From positions 28,408 to 92,407 of the IMG/VR virus record IMGVR_UViG_3300023179_000054: a stretch of 64,000 nt of DNA. The stretch is one strand, 5' to 3'. The first letter of the stretch is position 1, and each line of letters starts with the position of its first letter. Source of the stretch: a virus. The position numbers were made by a program, and so were the translations under genes. Below the pieces are notes generated by a model that did not search any database, was not told the DNA's origin, and worked only from the letters and a program-made list of their open reading frames with translations. This document shows positions 24,052-32,115 of the stretch, piece by piece.

Positions 24052-24273
24052 TTAGTTAGCAAGGCGGTAGAAAGCCGTGCGCTTACCATCAACCATGCGG
24101 TAGTTGGTGTAGATGTTGTAATACTCACGGAGATCCGCAACACGCTTAGAAACGGACTCACGAGGAACGCGGGCAATACGAGCAACGGAATCAGCGGTGA
24201 TACCAGCGCCTGTGTTATGCTTTAGAAGGACGTTCTCGATCTTTTCAATTTGTGTCTTACGAGCTGTAGCCAT
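24052..24273 (-). CDS. Winged helix-turn-helix DNA-binding protein
   Basis: The 73-aa protein begins MATARKTQIEKIENVLL. ITADSVARIARVPRESVSKRVADLRE is a helix-turn-helix with the recognition helix at RESVSKRVADLR, followed by a beta wing (IYTNYRMVDGKRTAFYRL). Start chosen at ATG 24273, with GGAG 7 bases upstream. Similar small wHTH proteins are widespread in T4-like marine phages. It has a perfect promoter carrying a 16-bp palindrome and its own terminator, which suggests an autoregulated transcription factor. Confidence 0.8.
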   Translation of the reverse strand: MATARKTQIEKIENVLLKHNTGAGITADSVARIARVPRESVSKRVADLREYYNIYTNYRMVDGKRTAFYRLAN

Positions 24274-24319
24274 TATATATTTCTCCATACATAGTTTAAT
24301 TTCGTCGTTTAGTGGGATG

Positions 24320-24364
24320 ATACCCTGCTATAATGCCGACGATTTATACATTATAGCAGGGTAT
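24320..24364. promoter_or_regulatory. 16-bp perfect inverted repeat overlapping the wHTH promoter
   Basis: ATACCCTGCTATAATG (24320-24335) and CATTATAGCAGGGTAT (24349-24364) are perfect inverted repeats 13 bases apart. The right arm covers the -10 box and part of the spacer; the left arm lies in the leader and shows TATAAT on the other strand. A dimeric repressor bound here would block transcription. As RNA, only the left arm would be transcribed. Confidence 0.8.
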
Positions 24365-24378
24365 TGGTGTAATGTCAA
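24350..24378 (-). promoter_or_regulatory. Perfect sigma70 promoter for the wHTH gene
   Basis: The minus strand has TTGACA (24378-24373), 17 bases, then TATAAT (24355-24350), matching the consensus at all 12 positions. Confidence 0.88.
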
Positions 24379-24386
24379 GCTCTATT

Positions 24387-24785
24387 TTAATCTATCCAAA
24401 CATCAGTGACACCTTTATATTCATCATCAGGAGCCCTTTGATGTCCGAACAATCCGGTTTTTTCAGATTTCTTTTTTCTTGGTAAGATAAACTCAATAGT
24501 ATAAGTTTCCTCAAAATCAATAGCATATTCAGGAATAGGATCTTGTCCTGAATATGTTTCCATATCTTTGGCAATCCACTTCCTTGCTTCTTCGTAGCAA
24601 GTAAAATATGCTTTATTATCTCCATATCCATACCGAACAATATACTTATCTTTTTTACCGGTACAATACCTGTTTCGACGTTTTAGGTACCATTCATCTT
24701 CTTGTTCGGTATTATTTTCATTTACCTGAGATTGGAGAGTTTCTACAACTTCTTCCAATTTAGAAATGATTTCACTTGTTTTCAT
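24387..24785 (-). CDS. Hypothetical protein, 132 aa
   Basis: The N-terminus (SEIISKLEEVVETLQSQVNEN) is a likely coiled coil. It is followed by a charged region with CTGKKDKYIVRYGYGDNKAYFTCYEEARKW, a small beta-alpha unit. The C-terminus is basic then acidic (RKKKSEKTGLFG...DDEYKG). It overlaps the GIY-YIG-like gene upstream by 14 bases. No known family recognised. Confidence 0.65.
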   Translation of the reverse strand: MKTSEIISKLEEVVETLQSQVNENNTEQEDEWYLKRRNRYCTGKKDKYIVRYGYGDNKAYFTCYEEARKWIAKDMETYSGQDPIPEYAIDFEETYTIEFILPRKKKSEKTGLFGHQRAPDDEYKGVTDVWID

Positions 24786-25338
24786 TACAACTTTCTCCGT
24801 GTTTCCATTTTACATAATTTGATACATCAATCATTCTATTACATACAGGACATAACTTTTTTTCTCTTTGTTTCAGTTTTCTTCCTTTTATTGGAGAAGG
24901 GCGACCTTTTAGGGCCGTTGTTCTGGCCGGTACTCGGTTAGCAAATCTATTTTTCACCCATTCTTCATTTTGAGGTCCTCTCGGTCCTCGCATTTTATCT
25001 TTTGACTTTTCGGAATGTCCTTCACAAATAAACTTATAAGAACTTCCTTGTCTCTTATTTAACCAACGGTCTGACCTTATAACATCTAATTTGGTTAAGA
25101 CTTTATCTTCCCATTCCCGACATTCTTTTTCTGTTAAGAATGTCTTTCGGATTTTTATAACATCAGGTTCGCCGTATTCTTGTCTAAACTTTTTTACCTC
25201 TGCGGAAGAAGTGAAGTAGGTATTCCAAAGATTGGAAGGGTTGGCAACTTTTACAACACTCCCGTATTCTGCTCCGTAATACCATTTATTGTGGATGGAC
25301 CAACCGATAAGGTAGGTGTAAGGGGTATAAATAGACAT
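24772..25338 (-). CDS. GIY-YIG-like (homing) endonuclease
   Basis: The N-terminus YLIGWSIHNKWYYGAEYG corresponds to the GIY-x10-YIG motif in variant form. SNLWNTYFTSSAEVKKF and DVIKIRKTFLTEKECREWEDKVL follow as in phage GIY-YIG-like nucleases, with Glu/Arg candidates for the active site. The C-terminal part has repeated basic NUMOD3-like pieces (DKMRGPRGP, GRPSPIKGRK) and a zinc-finger-like CPVCNRMIDVSNYVKWKHGESC. Such genes are selfish elements that cut DNA lacking them. AGGAG stands 6 bases before ATG 25338. A free-standing nuclease in this spot may mobilise nearby genes. Confidence 0.7.
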   Translation of the reverse strand: MSIYTPYTYLIGWSIHNKWYYGAEYGSVVKVANPSNLWNTYFTSSAEVKKFRQEYGEPDVIKIRKTFLTEKECREWEDKVLTKLDVIRSDRWLNKRQGSSYKFICEGHSEKSKDKMRGPRGPQNEEWVKNRFANRVPARTTALKGRPSPIKGRKLKQREKKLCPVCNRMIDVSNYVKWKHGESCNENK

Positions 25339-25395
25339 GCTGGTCTCCTAGCCGAGATTAGAGTAGGTGGGATTGCCGTCCGTGACCTACATGTC

Positions 25396-25402
25396 TATTT
25401 AG
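25396..25402 (-). promoter_or_regulatory. Late-type box CTAAATA before the endonuclease gene
   Basis: The minus strand reads CTAAATA in the 77-base gap between the AAA+ gene and the GIY-YIG-like gene, 58 bases before its start. T4 homing endonuclease genes are often under late promoters, so this is plausible. Confidence 0.4.
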
Positions 25403-25415
25403 TATTCCTCATTTT

Positions 25416-26606
25416 TTAGAACGAAACTTCTGTTTCAGGAGTAGCAATAGGTGATGCCTCTGTCACAGGATCCACGGTCTCATCCACTTTACGGTACAAC
25501 TCTAAAAAGGCATTCTTTGTATCAATATCAAAACGATTAAGGCACAACTCAATAGCCTTTACTTTATTTTGATTAAAGATAGCATATGCCTCGCAGATAT
25601 GGACAAGACGGCGAGTTGAAATAATTTCACTCAAAGCACCTTCATAGAAGGATTTACGGATAACATCTGCCCAAGTAACCAACTTATCAACAAACTCCGT
25701 GTTTTCAATACCAGATGCACCAAGGACATTATTAAGGATTTTAGACTCGATTTTAGCAGCAGGATATTCCTGTTCCATTGTAATAGAGAAACGCTCAAGG
25801 AACGCTTCATTCATAACGTTGGTGCCAATAAAGCGACCATCATCAGAACCTTTGCCTTTAGTATTAGCGGTGGCAACGATATTGAAACCTGCGGTTGGAT
25901 GAACCACACGATTAGTCTTTTTTAGGTAAACTGCTTTACCTTCGAGGACTGGTTGAAGGCACATAAGTTTATTTGAACCGAGGTCAACTTCGTCCAAGAG
26001 TAGTAAGGCACCGCGTGACATAGCAGTAATAACAGGGCCATCCTGCCATACTGTTTCACCGTTGACAAGGCGGAAACCACCGATAAGATCATCTTCATCC
26101 GTCTCAATTGTAATATTAACACGAACCATTTCACGCTTTTCAGCGGCGCAGATTTGTTCAACCATCATAGTCTTACCATTACCAGAAAGTCCAGTAATAT
26201 ATGTTGGATAAAACTTTTTAGATTTAACAATAGAACGGACATCGGCAAAGTGTCCGAATGGAACATAACCAGTGGCCTTTTCAGGAACAAGTGAAAGTTC
26301 CGCATTTGTTGCAACAACTGAAGGCGCAACCATAGCAACGGCAGTTTCAGGAATTACAGGTGCAGGTGCAGCAACTTTTACCTTAGTTGTTTTAGTTGCA
26401 ACTTTTGGAAGGTCGGCGCCATGCTCAGGAAGAGAATAGATACCACGGCCAAGTTTACGGGCAACATCATTTAGGATCCAGTTAGGTTTATCTAGACCAT
26501 ACTTGTCGCAGATTTGAAGAACCTGCGGACGGGTGATTGAGCGAATAGCACCGAACTCAAAACGAATTTTTTCGAGGAATTCGGTACGATCAATCTTCTT
26601 AGCCAT
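25416..26606 (-). CDS. cobS: MoxR/CobS-type AAA+ ATPase
   Basis: The AAA+ core has ITGLSGNGKTMMVEQI (Walker A), ALLLLDEVDLG (Walker B) and VATANTKGKGSDDGRF (sensor 1 region), with the DEDDLIGGFRL loop typical of the CobS/NorQ/CbbQ branch of MoxR ATPases. The first 60 residues look like a separate small helical domain, and an Ala/Pro/Val-rich linker follows. CobS is the ATPase of aerobic cobaltochelatase and is frequent in marine T4-like phages. Start chosen at ATG 26606; the longer frame starts TTG. It has a perfect promoter and is followed upstream by a small gene and its VWA partner. True cobalt chelation is unproven, as no CobN is seen. Confidence 0.87.
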   Translation of the reverse strand: MAKKIDRTEFLEKIRFEFGAIRSITRPQVLQICDKYGLDKPNWILNDVARKLGRGIYSLPEHGADLPKVATKTTKVKVAAPAPVIPETAVAMVAPSVVATNAELSLVPEKATGYVPFGHFADVRSIVKSKKFYPTYITGLSGNGKTMMVEQICAAEKREMVRVNITIETDEDDLIGGFRLVNGETVWQDGPVITAMSRGALLLLDEVDLGSNKLMCLQPVLEGKAVYLKKTNRVVHPTAGFNIVATANTKGKGSDDGRFIGTNVMNEAFLERFSITMEQEYPAAKIESKILNNVLGASGIENTEFVDKLVTWADVIRKSFYEGALSEIISTRRLVHICEAYAIFNQNKVKAIELCLNRFDIDTKNAFLELYRKVDETVDPVTEASPIATPETEVSF

Positions 26607-26643
26607 TACATCTTTTCCTTTCAAGATTTCTCATTATATATGG

Positions 26644-26672
26644 ATTATAGCACAAGGAACCGTCGGTGTCAA
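26644..26672 (-). promoter_or_regulatory. Perfect sigma70 promoter for the CobS-like gene
   Basis: The minus strand has TTGACA (26672-26667), 17 bases, then TATAAT (26649-26644), all 12 consensus positions. The TTGA of the -35 box includes the stop codon of the 26669 gene. The start codon follows 37 bases later. Confidence 0.85.
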
Positions 26673-26980
26673 CCTCTAAATGGTTTGTAAACAGACTTGT
26701 TTTCCTTCTTCTTCTTTTTATTGTAAGCCTTTTTGATTTCCTCAGGGTATGTAAACAAGCACAGGTCGGCACTCGTACCTTCCCAAGGTTCCCACCGTTT
26801 TACAAGTGATCGACTAACCTGCCTATCATATGCGTCAGTACCATACGTTAGATAAAATAAACCAAACTTATTCATAGGATACCATATACGGCGAAAGCGC
26901 CAATAGTTGGTTTCATAGTTATCATCCAACCATCTGGCATACCGGCCATGGTCTCGATCAGGAGATTTATATTGTTTCAT
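26669..26980 (-). CDS. Unknown protein between the AAA+ and VWA genes
   Basis: A 103-aa protein rich in Tyr, Trp and Arg (YWRFRRIWYPMNKFGLFYLTYG), with a very basic C-terminus (KKAYNKKKKKENK). It shares one base with the VWA gene upstream, so it is coupled to it. No known motif. Its place between the two partners makes it a candidate third component of that system. Confidence 0.65.
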   Translation of the reverse strand: MKQYKSPDRDHGRYARWLDDNYETNYWRFRRIWYPMNKFGLFYLTYGTDAYDRQVSRSLVKRWEPWEGTSADLCLFTYPEEIKKAYNKKKKKENKSVYKPFRG

Positions 26981-29178
26981 TATCCAACCTTCTTTGCTTG
27001 GCCTGCTACACGATCAACAAACTGGCGGAGCAGGACACGATTTACAGTTTTCTTTTGTGCGAATTTAGAGAATGCCTTAGCCATTTGTCGAGCGGTATTC
27101 TTTTTAGTATTATCAATAGCCAATTCATTCTTGGTATCTTTTAGTGCCTTAGAGTCAATAACATAATATTCATCATACCCGGCACTCTTGACAGGATAGA
27201 ACTTGTTATCGTTCCAGAACTTTTGGATTTGTTTCAACTTGTCCCAATTATCTCTAAGATTAAATTGGGTAGCAAACTTATTGAAAGAATTTCCAAAGAG
27301 GAAGAAACCAACAAGATTACAACCGGTGCGATCTTTTAGGATACGCAATAGAGTGTTGGTGTTATCAGCATAATTACCATAACCCCAAGGATACCAATCA
27401 TATGTTTTACGTGTTACTTTATCAACATAGAAATAACGACGGTTTTCACGGAACTGGCGTGGTGTTGTTTCATTCTTTATACCTTCACTTGGATTGGAGT
27501 CACCATCTGTAAGGAAGATAGTGTTCACGATTTCAAGTTTATTCTTAGCACGGAAGTCATCAACCAGTTTTGGCGCAATCATAATCGCATGATTAAGTGG
27601 CGTGCCACCCATACCATCAGTTGCCAACCAGTTGCGATTAGCGGCACACCAAAGCATAGTCATAGCAAAGTTCAATTCCTGAATATTCATTCGTGAAGAA
27701 AGGAAGTTGCGTAGAACGAGGTTTGAAGCACCAATTACATTTTCTTGACCGATATATGTAAATGGATTATCACAACCGTTATCTTTGAAGGCATACACCT
27801 CGAAAGGCACTCCGATTTGTTTACAGAACAAGCAAAGCGAAAACAGTTGCTTCATGGTATCTTTCAAGTTCCATTGCATAGAACCAGACCAATCAAGGAA
27901 CATAATAAAACCGTGGTTCTTACCTTTTGGAATATTAGTAAGACGACGGAAGATATCATCATTATACTTGTAAGAGTGGAGTTTATTTGTATCAATAACA
28001 CCAGTCTTGGAGATATTGATACGGGCATATGTTTCAGCAGCCTTCTTAGCCTCAAACTCTTTTACAAGGAAAGAGATTGTTTCTTTCTCTTTCATTTTCC
28101 ATTCGGTCATTTGTTTACGGCAAAACTCAAAAACATCTTTTGTAATATAACCACGGCCAACCTCATGGTTGTGCCAATCTTCAAGGACTTTCTTATAGTC
28201 GTGAACAGCCTTGTCCCAGTTTACCTGAGGCATATTTACATAGACGTAGGTTGAATTTTCGTCTTTAACAATATCTTGGGATTTTTTCTGCCATGTTTCA
28301 TCAGTTTCAGAAACAGGAGCATTTTCAGGCATAAAGTCACCGGCACCAGCACCAACATCTGCCTGGTTGGATTGAATATCACCTTCGCCGTTTAGTGCGT
28401 CGGATTTTTCTTCACCTTCACCGGAATCGGTTTCATTTTCATCTGACGGTTCTTCGCTTTCACCGTCATCATTATTAAAATTACCGTCGTAATTATCATC
28501 AACGTCGGAATCATTTTCTTCTCCTTCTTCGGACTCGATTAGATCAAGTTCCATTGTTTGTTGGTTTTCTAGTTTTTCTTTACAGTAGATATAGATTTCT
28601 TCTGTAAGACCAACAACTTCCTCAAATGTCTCAAGACCTTCAGCCCGTTTTAGGAACACTCGTTCTTCGGGTGAAAACTCCATTTTATAGTTAATACTAC
28701 CACCTTTGAAATAAATATTTAGGCGGTCAATAAAGTTCATGGTATTGATATCACGCTTGGCCGTGCCAAAGAAATCACGTTCTACTAATTCACGGTATCC
28801 GATAAGATAGTTTTTACGTGAACCAGGATAGCGGCGCTTTTGGCGCTTATCGATACGGGCATCCTCGACACAGTTGAGAAAACCTTTAATTGTTGAAGCA
28901 AGTTGTTCGGAAATCTTTTCGTTAGGGAAAACACGGGCAGCAATACCTTCATATGCTTTTTTATATGTGTCGGCATCAGGAGTATCCAGAGCATGGCCCG
29001 TCTCATGGACAATAAGGAGGTCTTGGAGATCATTTGAGATGCCTTGCCAAATAGGCAACATCAATACACGGCCTTTAAGGTCAAACATGGCGGTCTTAAT
29101 GCCTGGTGTTTGCTGAACCGTAATATTTTCCGTAGCAAGTAGTTTTGCTAGGAGAGACGTTTGATTTCCGTTAGACAT
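26980..29178 (-). CDS. cobT: CobT-like protein: HExxH zincin plus von Willebrand A domain
   Basis: The 732-aa product has three parts. At residues about 58-62 is HETGH, a zinc-peptidase HExxH motif, with NCVEDARIDK some 40 residues later as a possible third ligand. Residues about 220-280 form a very acidic linker (EEGEENDSDVDDNYDG...). The C-terminal third is a VWA domain with a full MIDAS: DWSGS at about residue 429, then GMGGTPL and LTDGDS. This domain order is that of CobT and related MoxR partners. Start chosen at ATG 29178 (AAGGA, 5 bases spacing) after a perfect promoter. The pair may remodel a metal cofactor or protein complex; the peptidase motif suggests a proteolytic role worth testing. 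Confidence 0.85.
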   Translation of the reverse strand: MSNGNQTSLLAKLLATENITVQQTPGIKTAMFDLKGRVLMLPIWQGISNDLQDLLIVHETGHALDTPDADTYKKAYEGIAARVFPNEKISEQLASTIKGFLNCVEDARIDKRQKRRYPGSRKNYLIGYRELVERDFFGTAKRDINTMNFIDRLNIYFKGGSINYKMEFSPEERVFLKRAEGLETFEEVVGLTEEIYIYCKEKLENQQTMELDLIESEEGEENDSDVDDNYDGNFNNDDGESEEPSDENETDSGEGEEKSDALNGEGDIQSNQADVGAGAGDFMPENAPVSETDETWQKKSQDIVKDENSTYVYVNMPQVNWDKAVHDYKKVLEDWHNHEVGRGYITKDVFEFCRKQMTEWKMKEKETISFLVKEFEAKKAAETYARINISKTGVIDTNKLHSYKYNDDIFRRLTNIPKGKNHGFIMFLDWSGSMQWNLKDTMKQLFSLCLFCKQIGVPFEVYAFKDNGCDNPFTYIGQENVIGASNLVLRNFLSSRMNIQELNFAMTMLWCAANRNWLATDGMGGTPLNHAIMIAPKLVDDFRAKNKLEIVNTIFLTDGDSNPSEGIKNETTPRQFRENRRYFYVDKVTRKTYDWYPWGYGNYADNTNTLLRILKDRTGCNLVGFFLFGNSFNKFATQFNLRDNWDKLKQIQKFWNDNKFYPVKSAGYDEYYVIDSKALKDTKNELAIDNTKKNTARQMAKAFSKFAQKKTVNRVLLRQFVDRVAGQAKKVG

Positions 29179-29202
29179 CTGATTCCTTTCTCGATTTTCA
29201 GT

Positions 29203-29231
29203 ATTATAGCAAATCAAGGTGCATTTGTCAA
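29203..29231 (-). promoter_or_regulatory. Perfect sigma70 promoter for the CobT-like gene
   Basis: The minus strand has TTGACA (29231-29226), 17 bases, then TATAAT (29208-29203), all 12 consensus positions. ATG 29178 follows 24 bases later. Confidence 0.87.
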
Positions 29232-29251
29232 GTTATAAGGGAATCAATAAG

Positions 29252-29377
29252 TTAGCGTGATAGTCGATTGTAAACCCACGCGGAAGTGAAGATTATTGCA
29301 TAGATTGTAAACACGATAAGGAATGGTTCAAGTAGATCCCAACGGTGTTCAAGTTTATGGAAATCAAAGTAATGCAT
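29252..29377 (-). CDS. Small membrane protein, 41 aa
   Basis: ATG 29377 opens a 41-codon frame (MHYFDFHKLEHRW...) in a TAATG junction with the gene upstream. A hydrophobic run (LLEPFLIVFTIYAIIFTSAW) predicts one membrane helix, ending in a basic NRLSR tail. Function unknown. Confidence 0.55.
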   Translation of the reverse strand: MHYFDFHKLEHRWDLLEPFLIVFTIYAIIFTSAWVYNRLSR

Positions 29378-30636
29378 TATCTTCCTACCTGTGTTAGATA
29401 CTTGGCCTTTGTTTCTTCCCAATCCATATAGATTAGGTCATCATAGAAAAGAGTTTCCTTAGAAACACGGTCTTGTTCAATTAAAGACTTAATCCGTTTT
29501 CCTGCATACTTATCTTTCCATAGATTTACCAGAGAATCATAACTGGAATCAAACGCCTTGGCAAGTTCTTTCTCGGAAATTTCCTTACGCAAGAATTCGT
29601 TGGTGTTGGTATACAAAGGACTAAAATAGATACCACGGGCATGTTCCGATCTAATCAATTCTTTAGGAACATTTAGTTGAGAATACATGAATGTATAAGA
29701 ACGGTTCTTGTGGTCTCTCTTATAAGGCATACCATCAAGGTTCTTGGCGACATACCACTCAAAGTATTTTCTTGTATGGTTCTTTTTCAACCAATCAAGC
29801 ATAAGTTTTACAGTAGGTTTTCTTGCTTCATAAGAGACAGAGCCTGATGTGAAGCCCATTTTCTTCCAATGTTGTAGGCGATCATATTGCGATAACTGGT
29901 TAGTTTTAGACTTACCGTATAATGATGTAGTAGTAACGCCAATGAGTGTATCACCATATTGTTTTTTCCAATCTTGTTGTACCTTATCACAGAGACAAAG
30001 TAATGCTAAAAGTTTACCGCCTGTATAGTTATAACCAAGTGGTTGTAATGGCACAATAGTAGAACCAATGGCCGTGTGATTGATCATACCTTGATTAGTC
30101 TTTACCTCACGGGACCATCCAATATGGTTATCTCGTGGAGTCAAGTCTAGGAAGTCAGAAGAAATACAAATTACCCCTAGGTACTTTCCGGTAACATCAT
30201 CTTGCACAATATAAGATAGATTACGACCAATATTGGAGTTATTCTTCATAGTGGACGTAAAGTTGCGAATAGTATTCCAAGTGTCCTGCATATCAAACTC
30301 AGGAGTATAAACAAGGACTGGTTTCAATTTCGCATAGTCCATTGGATCATTAGGAATCCAGATGTTATCTTTAATCTTATTGATAGCAAGTTCCTGTTCA
30401 CCATCTTCAAGGCATGTACCAAAAAGTCCTTGGTGTGTAGGATACTTAATATGAATTTCTAACCACTTTTGATATAAAGTATATTCTTCAACCGACATCG
30501 CGGATACATTTGTGAGATCCTCAACGACGGCCTCTTTTAGTTGCTCATCGTTAAGGGCCTCAGGTGCGGTAAATGTTGATTGAAATTCATCCCACTGGCG
30601 TTCAACATCCTTTAGTTCATCTTCACTTTTTGCCAA
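29377..30636 (-). CDS. DUF4338/DruA- and Mom-like protein
   Basis: Residues about 150-290 contain GKYLGVICISSDFLDLTPRD, NHIGWS, GSTIVPLQPLGYNYTGGKLLALL and a later GDTLIGVTTTSLYG, resembling the DUF4338 family. This family includes DruA of the Druantia anti-phage system and is thought to be related to Mom-type acyl-group DNA modifiers. A helical N-terminal 90 residues and a charged C-terminus flank this core. Length is 419 aa. The start is TTG 30636, with GGAG 7 bases upstream. Family assignment rests on motif likeness. A DNA-modifying or anti-restriction role is possible. Confidence 0.5.
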   Translation of the reverse strand: MAKSEDELKDVERQWDEFQSTFTAPEALNDEQLKEAVVEDLTNVSAMSVEEYTLYQKWLEIHIKYPTHQGLFGTCLEDGEQELAINKIKDNIWIPNDPMDYAKLKPVLVYTPEFDMQDTWNTIRNFTSTMKNNSNIGRNLSYIVQDDVTGKYLGVICISSDFLDLTPRDNHIGWSREVKTNQGMINHTAIGSTIVPLQPLGYNYTGGKLLALLCLCDKVQQDWKKQYGDTLIGVTTTSLYGKSKTNQLSQYDRLQHWKKMGFTSGSVSYEARKPTVKLMLDWLKKNHTRKYFEWYVAKNLDGMPYKRDHKNRSYTFMYSQLNVPKELIRSEHARGIYFSPLYTNTNEFLRKEISEKELAKAFDSSYDSLVNLWKDKYAGKRIKSLIEQDRVSKETLFYDDLIYMDWEETKAKYLTQVGR

Positions 30637-30651
30637 TTAATATCTCCATAA

Positions 30652-31209
30652 TTATTTAACATGTATTAATTCATTCGGTATTATATCTATAATCAAATGA
30701 ACCCTACCTTCATTTCCCAAATTGTTAACGCTATGTAGTTTGGAATTATCGATTTGATAACATTCACCTTCTTTCATATTGATAGTTTCATTACCTACAG
30801 AAAATGAACATTCATAATTAGTTTTTATAGGTATATGATTTCTATAACAACTTTCTAAATAAAATCCTGTATCACCGTGAGGTGGTATTAATCCTTTAGG
30901 TTTAAGATAGGCTAACATAGAACGTCCTACTTTTCCATTTTGTATAATTTCCAACTCTATGATGATATTATAAATATTTTCTTTTATGATAAGAGGTAAA
31001 TCATCACTATGTTCGATTTCATACTTTTTTGAACTGTTCCATTCTAATGGAATTAATGTGTTGAAAATGGATAAAGTATGTTTATGTGTACCAAAATCAT
31101 TTCTTAAAACACCATTATAATTCCATTTTGATTCCTCTATTAAATGTAAGTTTTTTTTTATTTCACTAACATCAAAAGTTTTATAATAAATAAAATTAAA
31201 ATTTTTCAT
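30652..31209 (-). CDS. Aspartyl/asparaginyl beta-hydroxylase-like 2OG oxygenase
   Basis: PHGDTGFYLESCYRNHIPIKTN contains the HxD iron ligands and the RxHIPI segment, and LHSVNN followed by RVHLIIDI gives the distal His and the 2-oxoglutarate Arg. This order is typical of Asp/Asn beta-hydroxylases. KEGECYQIDNSKLHSV is the usual end of the jelly-roll. Length is 185 aa. The gene is AT-rich. ATG 31209 overlaps the upstream stop (ATGA). The substrate could be a host or virion protein, or a small molecule. Confidence 0.8.
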   Translation of the reverse strand: MKNFNFIYYKTFDVSEIKKNLHLIEESKWNYNGVLRNDFGTHKHTLSIFNTLIPLEWNSSKKYEIEHSDDLPLIIKENIYNIIIELEIIQNGKVGRSMLAYLKPKGLIPPHGDTGFYLESCYRNHIPIKTNYECSFSVGNETINMKEGECYQIDNSKLHSVNNLGNEGRVHLIIDIIPNELIHVK

Positions 31210-31382
31210 TTCCATCTATCTTTAATTTCTTTAACACGATTTCTTAAATATTCTTCAACTACAGGTGTTATATTATCATTATTTTTGCGAACTGTCAATC
31301 TATTAATTTCATGTTGAAATGCGATCATGGTATTATAATCTTGGGAATAACTGTAGTTTTTATGAGGATCAGTTTTTGCCAT
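31206..31382 (-). CDS. Small hydrophilic protein, 58 aa
   Basis: ATG 31382 (MAKTDPHKNYSYSQDY) has GGAG 8 bases upstream and runs 58 codons to TGA at 31206. The C-terminal half is charged and helical (VVEEYLRNRVKEIKDRWK). It overlaps both neighbours slightly, in keeping with phage packing. Function unknown. Confidence 0.55.
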   Translation of the reverse strand: MAKTDPHKNYSYSQDYNTMIAFQHEINRLTVRKNNDNITPVVEEYLRNRVKEIKDRWK

Positions 31383-31479
31383 ATTGTTTGCTCCATAGGT
31401 AATTATTCACATTTACCATAAGTTTCGCAAAACAATTCATAATATGACTATTCCAGAACCAGTGATTATATCTTTTCAT
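31369..31479 (-). CDS. Very small protein, 36 aa
   Basis: ATG 31479 (MKRYNHWFWNSHIM) has a strong AGGAG site 7 bases upstream and ends TGA at 31369, overlapping the next gene by 14 bases. It is rich in Asn, Trp and Tyr. With so short a frame the evidence is mainly the ribosome site and the packing. Confidence 0.4.
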   Translation of the reverse strand: MKRYNHWFWNSHIMNCFAKLMVNVNNYLWSKQYGKN

Positions 31480-31489
31480 TTTGGTGCTC

Positions 31490-31717
31490 CTAAGTTAGTT
31501 CTTTCACCACACCAGCAATATAAATTAATATTATAACAAACTGAATTGTTATAAGCGACCACTTTCTCCATAACAAAGCGACCAATAACCATGCGAAATT
31601 ACCGGCCAAAGAAACATAGATGTTTAATGGATATATGTTCCATGATGTAAGTGCTACACCAATAATAAGCAGTATGGTAGCGAACCACTCAATAACAAAT
31701 TCAACTCTCTTATTCAT
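31490..31717 (-). CDS. Small integral membrane protein, 75 aa
   Basis: Three hydrophobic segments are visible: WFATILLIIGVALTSW, YVSLAGNFAWLLVALLW and ITIQFVIILIYIAGVV. This form (MNKRVEFVIEWFAT...) resembles small inner-membrane proteins found in marine T4-like phages and in bacteria. Function unknown; a role at the host inner membrane is likely. Confidence 0.7.
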   Translation of the reverse strand: MNKRVEFVIEWFATILLIIGVALTSWNIYPLNIYVSLAGNFAWLLVALLWRKWSLITIQFVIILIYIAGVVKELT

Positions 31718-31799
31718 TTATCCATCCCATTTGAGATAATCCCCATAACGCATCTACATTAACACGGACAAAATCTCCATCGGGTGTTTGAATTATCAT
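31710..31799 (-). CDS. Possible tiny protein, 29 aa
   Basis: ATG 31799 opens MIIQTPDGDFVRVNVDALWG, 29 codons to TAA at 31710, filling the gap between two genes and overlapping the next start by 8 bases. The ribosome site (AGGAG) is rather far, about 14 bases. The composition looks protein-like. Low certainty. Confidence 0.35.
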   Translation of the reverse strand: MIIQTPDGDFVRVNVDALWGLSQMGWINE

Positions 31800-31801
31800 A
31801 A

Positions 31802-32098
31802 TCACTTATTCATCTCCTTACGAAAGTCAAAGTCATCTGTTAGGAACTGATCCTCAATACCTTGACGAATTTCATCTAATCTATCGGCAAGTATCTTTAT
31901 TGACCTTTCCGATATAGCATCTACAAGGATAGAATTAACTTTTTGGCCTTGTTTAAGACCAAACTCTTCCATAATAGTAGGTGCCACCGCAAGGCGTTCA
32001 TAGACACCGTTGCGAGACGCCAATACAAATGGAATCTTACCTTCGTCCATTAATCGTTCGGACTCGGCAATATATCGTAATGTTTCCTTATCAAGCAT
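31802..32098 (-). CDS. Hypothetical protein, 98 aa
   Basis: A 98-aa mostly helical protein: MLDKETLRYIAESERLMDEG, then a short strand region (FVLASRNGVYERLAVAPTIM) and a charged helical end. It follows gene 46 closely. No known motif is recognised. Confidence 0.65.
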   Translation of the reverse strand: MLDKETLRYIAESERLMDEGKIPFVLASRNGVYERLAVAPTIMEEFGLKQGQKVNSILVDAISERSIKILADRLDEIRQGIEDQFLTDDFDFRKEMNK

Positions 32099-32115
32099 GG
32101 GTATATCTTACAAGG

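Noticed and set aside
25360-25392. GTAGGT/ACCTAC inverted repeat before the GIY-YIG-like gene as a terminator
   Set aside because: The stem is only six base pairs with a long loop and has no U-tract.
28707-28713. CTAAATA inside the CobT-like gene
   Set aside because: It lies deep in coding sequence (IYFKG region) with no gene start nearby.
25416-29178. Calling the AAA+/VWA pair a proven cobaltochelatase
   Set aside because: No CobN subunit is present in the window, and the partner carries a peptidase motif; the chelatase role is only a family name.
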